Positions 1 through 5,663 of a stretch of DNA of 9,424 bases are shown one piece after another. Every line of letters starts with the position of its first letter. The stretch's first letter is position 1. The translations under genes were made by a program, and so were the position numbers. Source of the stretch: JAJDGF01 sp031549325 (GTDB taxonomy: Bacteria > Bacillota > Clostridia > Christensenellales > Aristaeellaceae); the NCBI GenBank assembly GCA_031549325.1, contig JAVBQA010000067.1, positions 1 through 9,424 on the forward strand, given 5' to 3'. Below the pieces are notes generated by a model, which ran no database searches, was not told the origin of the DNA, and saw only the letters and a list, made by a program, of their open reading frames with translations.

Positions 1-178
1 TGGGGGCGTCCATCTCGACCCGCACGGTGAACAGCGCCACCAGCACCGACAGCACGCCCAGCGCCAGCATCATCAGCATGGCAAAGAGCAGCAAATAATA
101 GATGGCCGCGCCCGTCGAGAGCGCAACCACCAGCAGCGTGAACCCGCACAGCAAAAAGCCCAGCGAGCGAGCGTTCAT
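1..178 (-). CDS. N-terminus of a membrane protein, probably DUF58 family (partial, cut by window edge)
   Basis: Reading the minus strand from an ATG at 178-176 gives 59 open codons with no stop before the window edge. The start overlaps the stop of the upstream MoxR gene as ATGA, typical of translational coupling. The visible peptide has a short MNARS head, then two hydrophobic segments (about residues 6-24 and 26-50) separated by only a few residues, and ends in VRVEMDAP. Two N-terminal membrane helices followed by an RVE-type strand right after a MoxR ATPase is the usual start of DUF58 proteins, which are co-encoded with MoxR and often with a transglutaminase-like protein. The membrane segments and coupling are seen directly; the family name rests mainly on context, because the diagnostic DUF58 domain lies outside the window. 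Confidence 0.7.
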   Translation of the reverse strand, partial: MNARSLGFLLCGFTLLVVALSTGAAIYYLLLFAMLMMLALGVLSVLVALFTVRVEMDAP

Positions 179-1119
179 GCGAGTTTGACCGGCACCTGCA
201 CCGAGCCGATCAGCGAGGCCAGCGCGCGCTCGGTGGTGATGTTGCGCATGCGCGCCTCGGGGCTCAGCATGATGCGGTGGGACAGCACGGGTGTGGCCAT
301 CTGCTGCACATCCTCGGGCAGCGTGTAGTCGCGGCCCTGAATCAGCGCGCGGGCCTGGGAGGCCCTGAGCAGCGAGATGCTGGCGCGGGTGGAGATGCCC
401 AGCGACAGCCCGCTGAACTTGCGGCTGGCCTGGGCGATCAGGGAGATGTAGGTGCGCACCTCCTTGCTAGCGTACACGTCGTTCACCCGCTGCTGCAGCA
501 CCAGAATGTCCTGGGTGGAGCAGATGGGGCGCAGCATGTCGATGGGGCGCTCGCCGGTCACAAAGCGGCTCAAGATCTCGGCCTCCTCCTCGGCGGTCGG
601 GTAGCCGATGGAGATGCGCATGAAGAAGCGGTCCAGCTGCGCCTCGGGCAGCGGATAGGTGCCCACGAACTCCACCGGGTTCTGCGTGGCCAGCACGATG
701 AACGGCTGCGGCATCTTGTAAGTCACGCCGTCCACCGTCACCTGGCCCTCTTCCATGACTTCCAATAGGGAAGACTGGGTTTTCGGGGAGGTTCGGTTGA
801 TCTCGTCGGCCAGCACGATCTGGCTCATCACCAGGCCCGTGTGGTACTCGAGCTCACCCGTCTTGAAGTTGGCCATGGTGAAGCCGGTGATGTCGCTCGG
901 CGTGATGTCGGGCGTGAACTGAATGCGCTTAAAGCTGCAGTCGAGGCTCCTCGCCAGCGCGGACACCAGCGTCGTCTTGCCCACGCCCGGCACGTCCTCG
1001 ATCAGCACGTGCCCCCGGCACAACAGCGCGATCAGCATCAGCTCGACCACGTCCGACTTGCCCACGATCACCTTGCCAATGTTGTCTTTGAGCAGCTTGA
1101 CCATATCCTGCGTTTGCAT
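175..1119 (-). CDS. MoxR-family AAA+ ATPase
   Basis: A 314-residue AAA+ ATPase of the MoxR family, full length for the family. MoxR ATPases act as chaperone-like factors that assemble or activate partners, often envelope or metal-enzyme complexes. Motifs in order: Walker A GVGKTT at 45-50, Walker B IVLADEIN at 101-108, sensor 1 ATQNP at 144-148, the arginine-finger region LPEAQLDRFF at 157-166 and the sensor 2 region GISTRA at 241-246. The C-terminal lid follows to about residue 310. A GGAG motif lies 11 nt upstream of the chosen ATG, which is a long spacing; an out-of-frame ATG sits closer to it but does not encode this protein. The in-frame Met at residue 6 is a possible alternative start. 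Its stop overlaps the downstream DUF58-like gene, so the two are probably one operon. The substrate cannot be told from sequence. Confidence 0.95.
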   Translation of the reverse strand: MQTQDMVKLLKDNIGKVIVGKSDVVELMLIALLCRGHVLIEDVPGVGKTTLVSALARSLDCSFKRIQFTPDITPSDITGFTMANFKTGELEYHTGLVMSQIVLADEINRTSPKTQSSLLEVMEEGQVTVDGVTYKMPQPFIVLATQNPVEFVGTYPLPEAQLDRFFMRISIGYPTAEEEAEILSRFVTGERPIDMLRPICSTQDILVLQQRVNDVYASKEVRTYISLIAQASRKFSGLSLGISTRASISLLRASQARALIQGRDYTLPEDVQQMATPVLSHRIMLSPEARMRNITTERALASLIGSVQVPVKLA

Positions 1120-1190
1120 GGCTCATTTGTCTCCTGTCACATGTCTACCTATGATTTAGGGCGGTTATGCGCCAAAAAAGTTCCATGTTA

Positions 1191-1220
1191 AGTATAACCG
1201 ATGACTTGTGAAGATTACAA
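1191..1220 (-). promoter_or_regulatory. Putative sigma-A promoter of the moxR operon
   Basis: On the minus strand, a TTGTAA box (1220-1215) is followed after 18 nt by TATACT (1196-1191). Transcription would begin near 1184 and leave a leader of about 65 nt before the MoxR start. Both boxes are near consensus but the leader is rather long. A 7-bp perfect inverted repeat, CGGTTAT at 1162-1168 and ATAACCG at 1194-1200, spans the presumed start site. No experimental support is available. Confidence 0.5.
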
Positions 1221-1221
1221 G
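1205..1221. promoter_or_regulatory. 17-bp imperfect dyad between moxR and birA
   Basis: CTTGTGA and TTACAAG flank a 3-nt centre, giving 7-bp arms with one mismatch. The dyad covers the putative -35 box of the moxR promoter and lies about 80 bp upstream of birA, so it could be an operator for either gene. The symmetry is seen; the function is inferred and weak. Confidence 0.3.
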
Positions 1222-1237
1222 CGCACCCATAAAAATG

Positions 1238-1278
1238 TGGAATCGGGCGCGCGGATGCGGTATACTACGGGCGGAGGG
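1238..1278 (+). promoter_or_regulatory. Putative birA promoter and ribosome binding site
   Basis: A TATACT -10-like box at 1261-1266 lies just ahead of GGAGGG at 1273-1278, which is 7 nt before the birA ATG. At the ideal 17-nt spacing the -35 position reads TGGAAT, a poor match. If used, transcription would start near 1273, inside the Shine-Dalgarno, giving an almost leaderless message. The ribosome binding site is sound; the promoter is less certain, and a promoter further upstream is equally possible. Confidence 0.4.
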
Positions 1279-1285
1279 AACAAGC

Positions 1286-2059
1286 ATGAATGAGCTGATG
1301 AGTGACGCGCTGAGACGGCGCGGCGTGCTGTATATGGACGTCGTGGACTCCACCAACCGCGCGGCGAAGGACTTGGCGCGGCAGGGGGCGGCCCACGGGA
1401 CGCTCGTGCTTTGCGACGAGCAGACCGATGGCCGGGGGCGGCGTGGGCGGTCCTGGCTGTCCCGCCCGGGGCACGGCGCCTGGATGAGCCTGATCGCGCG
1501 GCCCGAGGTTCCGGCGGCGCGCGCGCCCGAGCTTGTGATGGTCGCGTCGGTGGCGCTGGCGCGGGCGATAGAAACGGCGTCCGCCGTGGACGCCCGGATC
1601 AAATGGCCCAACGACGTGGTGGCGGGCGGCAGAAAGCTGTGCGGCACGCTGCTGGAGATCAGCGCGTCCGGCGAGGCGCTGGACTGGGCGGTCATCGGCG
1701 TGGGCATCAACATCCTGGGCGCCGATTTTCCGGAGGATCTGCCGGACGCCGGGTCGATCGAGAGCGTGTCCGGCAGGCAGCCCAGGCGCGCCGCCGTGGT
1801 GGCCGCGTTTCTGGACGCGTTTGAGGAGTGCTATGCGCTGTGGATGCGCGGCGGCATGGGCAGGCTGTTGCCGGTGTACAAAGGATACTCGTCCACCTTG
1901 GGCGCGCGGGTTCGGGCCATCTGCCCGGACGGCGAGCACGAGGGCGTGGCGGAGGACATCGCCCCCGACGGGGCGCTGCTGCTGCGGCAGCGTGACGGCA
2001 CGCTTCGCGCGCTGTACGCGGGCGACGTGTCGGTGCGCGGCGCGGACGGGTACGCGTGA
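1286..2059 (+). CDS. birA: Biotin--[acetyl-CoA-carboxylase] ligase (monofunctional BirA type)
   Basis: A 257-aa biotin protein ligase that activates biotin to biotinyl-5'-AMP and transfers it to the lysine of biotin carrier domains such as AccB. Visible motifs: DSTN at 21-24, the biotinyl-AMP loop GRGRRGRSW at 49-57, KWPND at 106-110, the conserved lysine in GRKLCGTLLE (about 115-124, Lys117) and GVGIN at 138-142. The small C-terminal SH3-like domain runs from about 205 to 252. The reading frame is open further upstream, but the ATG at 1286 is chosen for its GGAGGG 7 nt before it. From this start there is no N-terminal winged-helix domain, so this is a group I, non-repressor ligase. It is followed after 81 nt by acpS on the same strand, pairing two enzymes that load prosthetic groups needed in fatty-acid synthesis. 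Confidence 0.95.
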   Translation: MNELMSDALRRRGVLYMDVVDSTNRAAKDLARQGAAHGTLVLCDEQTDGRGRRGRSWLSRPGHGAWMSLIARPEVPAARAPELVMVASVALARAIETASAVDARIKWPNDVVAGGRKLCGTLLEISASGEALDWAVIGVGINILGADFPEDLPDAGSIESVSGRQPRRAAVVAAFLDAFEECYALWMRGGMGRLLPVYKGYSSTLGARVRAICPDGEHEGVAEDIAPDGALLLRQRDGTLRALYAGDVSVRGADGYA

Positions 2060-2140
2060 GAAATGGAGCGCTGGCGGCCGGCTCGCCCGCACAACGGAAC
2101 CCGCGCAAGCGGAACCGACAAATCCGAGGAGGGTTTCCCC

Positions 2141-2506
2141 ATGATTCTGGGCATCGGCACCGACCTGATTGACATCGTGCGGATTGAGACCGCGATCCGA
2201 AAGGAACACTTTGCCGAGCGCGTGTTCACCCCCGGGGAGCGGGAGCGCATCGCGCAGCGGGGCGCGGACACGGCGGCGGGCATCTTCGCCGCCAAGGAGG
2301 CCGTGGCCAAGGCGCTCGGGACCGGGTTCAATGGCTTCTTCACCCAGCAGATCGAGGTTCGCTGGGACGAGCTGGGCAAGCCGGAGTGCGTCCTGAGCGG
2401 CGGCGCGCTGGAGCGGCTGAATTCGCTGGGCGGCGCGGCTGTGCACATCTCCATCAGCCACGCGGGCGGCTTTGCAAGCGCGTTCTGCGTGGTCGAGCAA
2501 TCCTAG
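2141..2506 (+). CDS. acpS: Holo-[acyl-carrier-protein] synthase
   Basis: A 121-aa cytoplasmic phosphopantetheinyl transferase of the AcpS type, which moves 4'-phosphopantetheine from coenzyme A to the serine of apo-acyl carrier protein. The N-terminus GIGTDLIDI carries the metal-binding Asp8, and FAAKEAVAKALG at about 49-60 carries the second metal ligand Glu53. The C-terminal HISISHAGGFASA at about 102-114 is also characteristic. Length fits the family, which forms trimers. The start is the ATG preceded by GAGGAGGG at 2126-2133, 7 nt upstream; upstream in-frame codons lack a ribosome binding site. It lies 81 nt after birA with no terminator visible between them, so cotranscription is likely. 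Confidence 0.95.
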   Translation: MILGIGTDLIDIVRIETAIRKEHFAERVFTPGERERIAQRGADTAAGIFAAKEAVAKALGTGFNGFFTQQIEVRWDELGKPECVLSGGALERLNSLGGAAVHISISHAGGFASAFCVVEQS

Positions 2507-2578
2507 CAATTGTCAAATGGAACCAAAGCTCAATCCGAGCGTCCAATGGGTACATAGACCCCAAAGGAGGGATGAGCG

Positions 2579-3550
2579 ATGAAAAAACTTGCGCTGTTTC
2601 TGGTGCTGGCGCTGCTGCTGGGCAGCCTGCCGGCGCCCGCGCTGGCCGAGCACTCCATCGGCGCGTCCACGCCGCTTTCCGGCTCCACCCGGGCGCGGCT
2701 GAACAACGTGCAACTGGCCGCCGAGGCCATCGACGGCACGCGCGTAGGCTACGGCGAGACGGTTTCCTTCAACGATTTGGTGGGTCCGCGCACCACGCGC
2801 TACGGCTATGAGAGCGCCATCAACGGGCGCGGCGTGAAGGTGGTGGGCGGCGGCGTGGCGCAGGTGGCGTCCACGCTGTACCTGGCGCTGAAGCAGCTGG
2901 ACGGCATCGAATACGACGAGAAGAAGACCTACGGATCCGGCTACAACGGCAAGTACGTCTCGAGCAGCCATGACGCGATCATGGTGGAATACCCGGACAC
3001 CGACTTTGCCTTCACCAACTACTACGGCAGCTTCGACATCAGCCTGTGGGTTGAGCGCAACCGGCTGTATTGCGAGCTATCCCTGCGCGGCAACGGCCGC
3101 GCCGTCAGCTCGGCAACGCTGGAGATCGACGGCAACCGCGCCACCCGCACCAATGTGGGCCTGGCGGCCGACAGCATCGCCGACACCGCGCTGGGGTACG
3201 GCGACGTGTTCTCCTTCAACGAGCTGGTGGGCCCGCGCGAAGCGCGCTATGGCTATCGCAACGCGCTGAACGGGCGCGGGGTGAGCGTGTGCGGCGGCGG
3301 CGTGGCGCAGGTGGCGTCCGCGGTGTACCTGGCGGTGAAGAACATGCGCAGCGTGCGCGTCACGAGCAAGAGCACCTATGGCGACAGCTACACCCAGGCC
3401 TACGTGCAGAGCAGCAAGGACGCGATTCTGGTGGACTATAACGCCAAGACCGACTTCAAATTCAAGTATGTGGGCGACGGCACGCTGAGCATCTACGTGT
3501 ATGTGGATGGCGCAGAGCTGATCTGCGACGTGTACGAGTCCCTGGATTGA
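2579..3550 (+). CDS. Secreted protein with two tandem VanW-like domains
   Basis: A 323-aa protein with a clear signal peptide: MKK, a hydrophobic core at about 4-20, and an ALA cleavage motif at 21-23. Two copies of one domain follow, about residues 41-166 and 190-317. Between residues 43-140 and 192-289 I count about 56 identities in 98 ungapped positions. Each copy has the VanW-like pattern: SFN, LVGPR, YGY, NGRG, GGGV.QV, YLA and DAI with a terminal DF.F strand. The usual VanW core is GGGVCQVSTTLYNA; here both copies read GGGVAQVAS, so the signature cysteine is Ala94 and Ala243. VanW-family function is poorly defined and linked to the envelope; the name comes from vancomycin-resistance clusters, but no resistance genes are present here. 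AAAGGAGGG ends 7 nt before the ATG. It lies 72 nt after acpS and ends in a strong terminator. Confidence 0.85.
   Translation: MKKLALFLVLALLLGSLPAPALAEHSIGASTPLSGSTRARLNNVQLAAEAIDGTRVGYGETVSFNDLVGPRTTRYGYESAINGRGVKVVGGGVAQVASTLYLALKQLDGIEYDEKKTYGSGYNGKYVSSSHDAIMVEYPDTDFAFTNYYGSFDISLWVERNRLYCELSLRGNGRAVSSATLEIDGNRATRTNVGLAADSIADTALGYGDVFSFNELVGPREARYGYRNALNGRGVSVCGGGVAQVASAVYLAVKNMRSVRVTSKSTYGDSYTQAYVQSSKDAILVDYNAKTDFKFKYVGDGTLSIYVYVDGAELICDVYESLD
2846..3319 (+). repeat. Intragenic direct repeat encoding the two VanW-like copies
   Basis: The two domain copies are still alike at the DNA level. A 27-nt block at 2846-2872 recurs identically at 3293-3319, exactly 447 nt (149 codons) later. This is the core GGGVAQVAS region of each copy. 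The spacing is codon-perfect, consistent with an internal tandem duplication followed by divergence. Confidence 0.85.
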
Positions 3551-3566
3551 TTCACCACGAACACCG

Positions 3567-3603
3567 GCGGCGGGGGCATGGCGCTCCCGCCGCTTTTTGT
3601 TTT
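3567..3603 (+). terminator. Rho-independent terminator after the VanW-like gene
   Basis: GCGGCGGG (3567-3574) pairs with CCCGCCGC (3586-3593) across an 11-nt loop, followed directly by TTTTTGTTT. This is a classic GC-rich stem plus U tract, 16 nt after the stop codon. It probably ends the birA-acpS-vanW-like transcript and separates it from the M23 gene. Confidence 0.88.
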
Positions 3604-3638
3604 GCGAACAGCACGGCATAAACGCGCAAGTGGATGGC

Positions 3639-3653
3639 GATACTCTGAGTATC
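3639..3653. promoter_or_regulatory. Perfect 15-bp palindrome upstream of the M23 gene
   Basis: GATACTC and GAGTATC are perfect 7-bp inverted arms around a single T. The site ends 7 nt before the GGGAGG ribosome binding site at 3661-3666. It is too short and AT-rich for a terminator and is more like an operator for a dimeric regulator. No well-matched -10/-35 pair could be fixed between 3600 and 3660. The palindrome is seen; its role is inferred. Confidence 0.4.
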
Positions 3654-3675
3654 AACACCCGGGAGGCGCGAACAC

Positions 3676-4356
3676 ATGGACAGATGGATGGGAAAAGCAA
3701 AGGAAGCGGGGCGCAAGCTGCGCGGAGCGATGAAGGATGGCGGGTTTTATGTGGCGCTCACGCTCTGCTTGATGATGGTGGGCGGCGCGGCCTTTTTTGC
3801 GCGCAGCGCCAACCAGACGCCCACGCCCGCGCCGCCTCAGGCCACGGTGTCGCCCGTGGTTCACACGCCCACGCAGGTGGACCGGCTGGCCAACGTGGCG
3901 GGGCCGGCGGAACCTGCGCCCATCTGGCCGGTGAGCGGACGCGAGATCCTGAAGGGGCAGAGCGACACCGAACCCCAGTGGTCGGGGGCGCTGGGCCAGT
4001 TCGAGCTGCACACGGGGGTGGACATTCTGGCCGCGCCGGGGGAGGCTGTGCTTTCCGTGCTGCCCGGGACGGTCAACGCGGCGTACAGCGACCCGCTGCT
4101 GGGGTACTGCGTGGAGGTCAGCCATGAGGGGGGCTACCACAGCAGGTATGCCAACCTGGCGTCGCTGCGCATGGTGAGCCTGGGCGAGCGCGTGGCCGAG
4201 GGCCAGGAGATCGGCGCGGTGGGCACGAGCGCCGCCGCCGAGAGCGATCTGGCGCCTCATCTGCATTACGAGCTTTATAAGGCGGGCGCCTGGGCGCTCG
4301 CGGGGGTCGAACCCGCGTCCGCAAGCCATGAAGAGTACGAGGAGCACACGCCGTAG
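3676..4356 (+). CDS. Membrane-anchored M23 (LytM) metallopeptidase, SpoIIQ-like
   Basis: A 226-aa protein with a short basic cytoplasmic head (about 1-22), one transmembrane helix (about 23-43, beginning GGFYVALTLCL), a proline/threonine-rich linker (about 46-84) and a C-terminal M23 domain. The zinc site appears complete: HTGVD gives His112 and Asp116, and HLH gives His195 and His197, with a further His155 in GYHSRYANL. The family cleaves peptidoglycan cross-bridges. Length, single N-terminal helix and the GFYV-L-C helix start recall clostridial SpoIIQ, the forespore protein that pairs with SpoIIIAH during engulfment and that in clostridia often keeps its zinc site. That assignment is from memory of the family; a general cell-wall endopeptidase is the alternative. 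GGGAGG lies 9 nt before the ATG. The gene is monocistronic, bounded by terminators on both sides. Confidence 0.85.
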   Translation: MDRWMGKAKEAGRKLRGAMKDGGFYVALTLCLMMVGGAAFFARSANQTPTPAPPQATVSPVVHTPTQVDRLANVAGPAEPAPIWPVSGREILKGQSDTEPQWSGALGQFELHTGVDILAAPGEAVLSVLPGTVNAAYSDPLLGYCVEVSHEGGYHSRYANLASLRMVSLGERVAEGQEIGAVGTSAAAESDLAPHLHYELYKAGAWALAGVEPASASHEEYEEHTP

Positions 4357-4369
4357 ACGCGATTCAAAC

Positions 4370-4407
4370 AAGAGTCCCCGGTTTCGGCAAGGAAACCGGG
4401 GACTCTT
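4370..4407. terminator. Perfect 16-bp hairpin, possible bidirectional terminator
   Basis: A 16-nt arm at 4370-4385 pairs without mismatch with 4392-4407 across the 6-nt loop GGCAAG. It lies 13 nt after the stop of the M23 gene and between that gene and the convergent aldolase gene. On the plus strand the stem ends in CTCTT followed by ATATGCTATTTT; on the minus strand it ends in CTCTT followed by GTTTGAA. Both tails are moderately U-rich, so it could end transcripts from both sides. The strength of termination is an inference. Confidence 0.8.
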
Positions 4408-4531
4408 ATATGCTATTTTGGCGGGGTTCTAAAGCAAATTCAGAAGACACAGAGCATGTATCTGCGCTACAGGCGATGACCTTTGCTCAATCGGAGTTCG
4501 GGGCATCGCCGCTGACGTTCACCCCGTGGCC
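4408..4531. other. Convergent intergenic remainder, no gene seen
   Basis: Between the perfect hairpin and the aldolase stop codon there is no plausible gene on either strand. The only structure is a loose inverted repeat, GGCGATG at 4472-4478 with CATCGCC at 4504-4510, 7-bp arms and a 25-nt spacer. There is no U tract beside it, so it is not a convincing aldolase terminator. Confidence 0.5.
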
Positions 4532-5485
4532 TTACGCCTTGCCGTTGCAGCCGAGCACGTGCACCAGCTTGTGCTTGACCATCTCGCGGATGTTGGCGCG
4601 GGCCGGCGTCAGGTACTGGCGCGGATCGAAGTGATCCGGATGCTCGTTGAAGTACTTGCGGATGGTGCCGGTCATGGCCAGGCGCAGGTCGGAGTCGATG
4701 TTGATCTTGCAGACGGCGCTCTCGGCGGCCTTTCTGAGCATCTCTTCCGGAATGCCGATGGCGTCGGGCATCTTGCCGCCGTTCTCGTTGATCATCTTGA
4801 CGTACTCCGGCATGACGGAGGACGCGCCGTGCAGCACGATGGGGAAGCCGGGCAGGCGCTTGCTCACTTCGTCCAGAATGTCAAATCGCAGCTGCGGGTT
4901 CTGGCCGGGCTTGAACTTGTAGGCGCCGTGGCTGGTGCCGATGGCGATGGCCAAGGAGTCCACACCGGTCTTGCTGACAAACTCTTCGACCTCGTCCGGG
5001 CGGGTGTAGCTGGCGTCCTCGGCGGACACGTTCACCGCGTCCTCGATGCCGGCCAGGCGGCCCAGCTCGCCCTCGACGACCACGCCGTGGTCATGGGCGT
5101 AGGCGACGACCTGTTTGGTCAGCTTGATGTTGTCTTCGAAGCTGTGGTGGCTGCCGTCGATCATGACGGAGGTGAAGCCGCCGTCGATGCAGCTCTTGCA
5201 CAGCTCAAAGGTGTCGCCGTGGTCCAGATGCACGCAGATGGGCAGGTCGAAGCCCGCAGTCTGCTCGGCGTCGATCAGCGCGGCCTCGATCAGCTTCATC
5301 AGATAAGTGTGCTTGGCGTATTTGCGCGCACCGGAGGACACCTGCAGGATCAGCGGGGCCTTTTCTTCCATTGCGGCCTCGGTGATGCCCTGAATAATCT
5401 CCATGTTGTTTACGTTGAAAGCGCCGATGGCGTAGCCGCCCGCGTATGCCTTCTTAAACATATCGGTCGAAGTAACAAGAGCCAT
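4532..5485 (-). CDS. fba: Class II fructose-1,6-bisphosphate aldolase
   Basis: A 317-aa zinc-dependent aldolase that splits fructose-1,6-bisphosphate into dihydroxyacetone phosphate and glyceraldehyde-3-phosphate in glycolysis. Residues visible from the chosen start: HLDHGD at 86-91 with catalytic Asp88 and zinc ligand His89, VEGELG with Glu139, GTSHGAYK with zinc ligand His186, HGAS with zinc ligand His219, and the phosphate-binding NIDSD at 262-266. The frame extends to a GTG at 5503, but AAGGGG lies 7 nt before the ATG at 5485, inside that extension, so the ATG is preferred. Length matches the short class II type. It is divergent from pfp, whose product is its substrate. A tagatose-bisphosphate aldolase is a remote alternative; the glycolytic context argues for FBA. 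Confidence 0.96.
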   Translation of the reverse strand: MALVTSTDMFKKAYAGGYAIGAFNVNNMEIIQGITEAAMEEKAPLILQVSSGARKYAKHTYLMKLIEAALIDAEQTAGFDLPICVHLDHGDTFELCKSCIDGGFTSVMIDGSHHSFEDNIKLTKQVVAYAHDHGVVVEGELGRLAGIEDAVNVSAEDASYTRPDEVEEFVSKTGVDSLAIAIGTSHGAYKFKPGQNPQLRFDILDEVSKRLPGFPIVLHGASSVMPEYVKMINENGGKMPDAIGIPEEMLRKAAESAVCKINIDSDLRLAMTGTIRKYFNEHPDHFDPRQYLTPARANIREMVKHKLVHVLGCNGKA

Positions 5486-5501
5486 GGGAACACCCCTTCT
5501 C

Positions 5502-5520
5502 ACAATATTCTGACAATATT
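5502..5520. promoter_or_regulatory. Operator-like repeat over the fba start site
   Basis: ACAATATT occurs twice, at 5502-5509 and 5513-5520, with an 11-bp period close to one helical turn. Because AATATT is itself a palindrome, the pair also reads as an inverted repeat with a 5-nt spacer. The first copy lies just after the predicted start site and the second overlaps the -10 box, where a repressor would act. The repeat is seen; regulator binding is inferred. Confidence 0.4.
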
Positions 5521-5546
5521 ATAACAGTCTTATCCAGTGAGCGCAA
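5518..5546 (-). promoter_or_regulatory. Sigma-A-type promoter of fba
   Basis: On the minus strand, TTGCGC (5546-5541) and a perfect TATAAT (5523-5518) are separated by exactly 17 nt. Transcription should start near 5511, giving a short leader of about 25 nt that holds the AAGGGG ribosome binding site. The -10 box is consensus; the -35 matches only TTG. Confidence 0.75.
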
Positions 5547-5570
5547 GCGCCGAACGTGACGGCTCGATTA

Positions 5571-5600
5571 AATTCGCGCTATGTATTGTTCGCGCAAATT
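5571..5600. promoter_or_regulatory. Operator-like dyad at the pfp -35 region
   Basis: AATTCGCGC at 5571-5579 and GCGCAAATT at 5592-5600 form 9-bp inverted arms with one mismatch. Arm centres are 21 bp apart, two helical turns. The right arm overlaps the first bases of the pfp -35 box at 5599. This suits a dimeric regulator acting on pfp, and possibly on fba from the same region. No regulator gene is present in the window. Confidence 0.45.
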
Positions 5601-5627
5601 GACTTTCCATGCATGCTGTGCTAAAGT
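5599..5627 (+). promoter_or_regulatory. Sigma-A-type promoter of pfp
   Basis: TTGACT at 5599-5604 and TAAAGT at 5622-5627 are separated by exactly 17 nt. The start site would be near 5634, leaving about 30 nt of leader with the ribosome binding site AAGGA at 5650-5654, 9 nt before the ATG. Confidence 0.72.
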
Positions 5628-5663
5628 AATGGACGCAGATGTATTTCGAAAGGAATGATATAG

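Noticed and set aside
1265..2509. A 414-codon open frame on the minus strand opposite birA and acpS
   Set aside because: It spans two well-supported genes and their gap and has low-complexity Arg/His/Ala-rich composition, so it is a codon-usage shadow.
2507..2578. A separate promoter for the VanW-like gene from TTGTCA at 2510-2515
   Set aside because: At 17 nt downstream the sequence reads ATCCGA, not a -10 box. Cotranscription with birA and acpS is simpler.
2579..3550. A vancomycin-resistance determinant
   Set aside because: Only VanW-like domains are present, without vanHAX or a VanRS regulator, and VanW domains are common in non-resistant gram-positives.
5486..5503. A GTG start extending the aldolase by six residues
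   Set aside because: The AAGGGG ribosome binding site falls inside this extension and is correctly spaced for the ATG at 5485; the family normally starts near MALVT.
4526..5524. A 332-codon open frame on the plus strand opposite fba
   Set aside because: It mirrors the aldolase almost exactly, is rich in Val/His/Asp/Leu as expected of the complement, and runs through the fba promoter.
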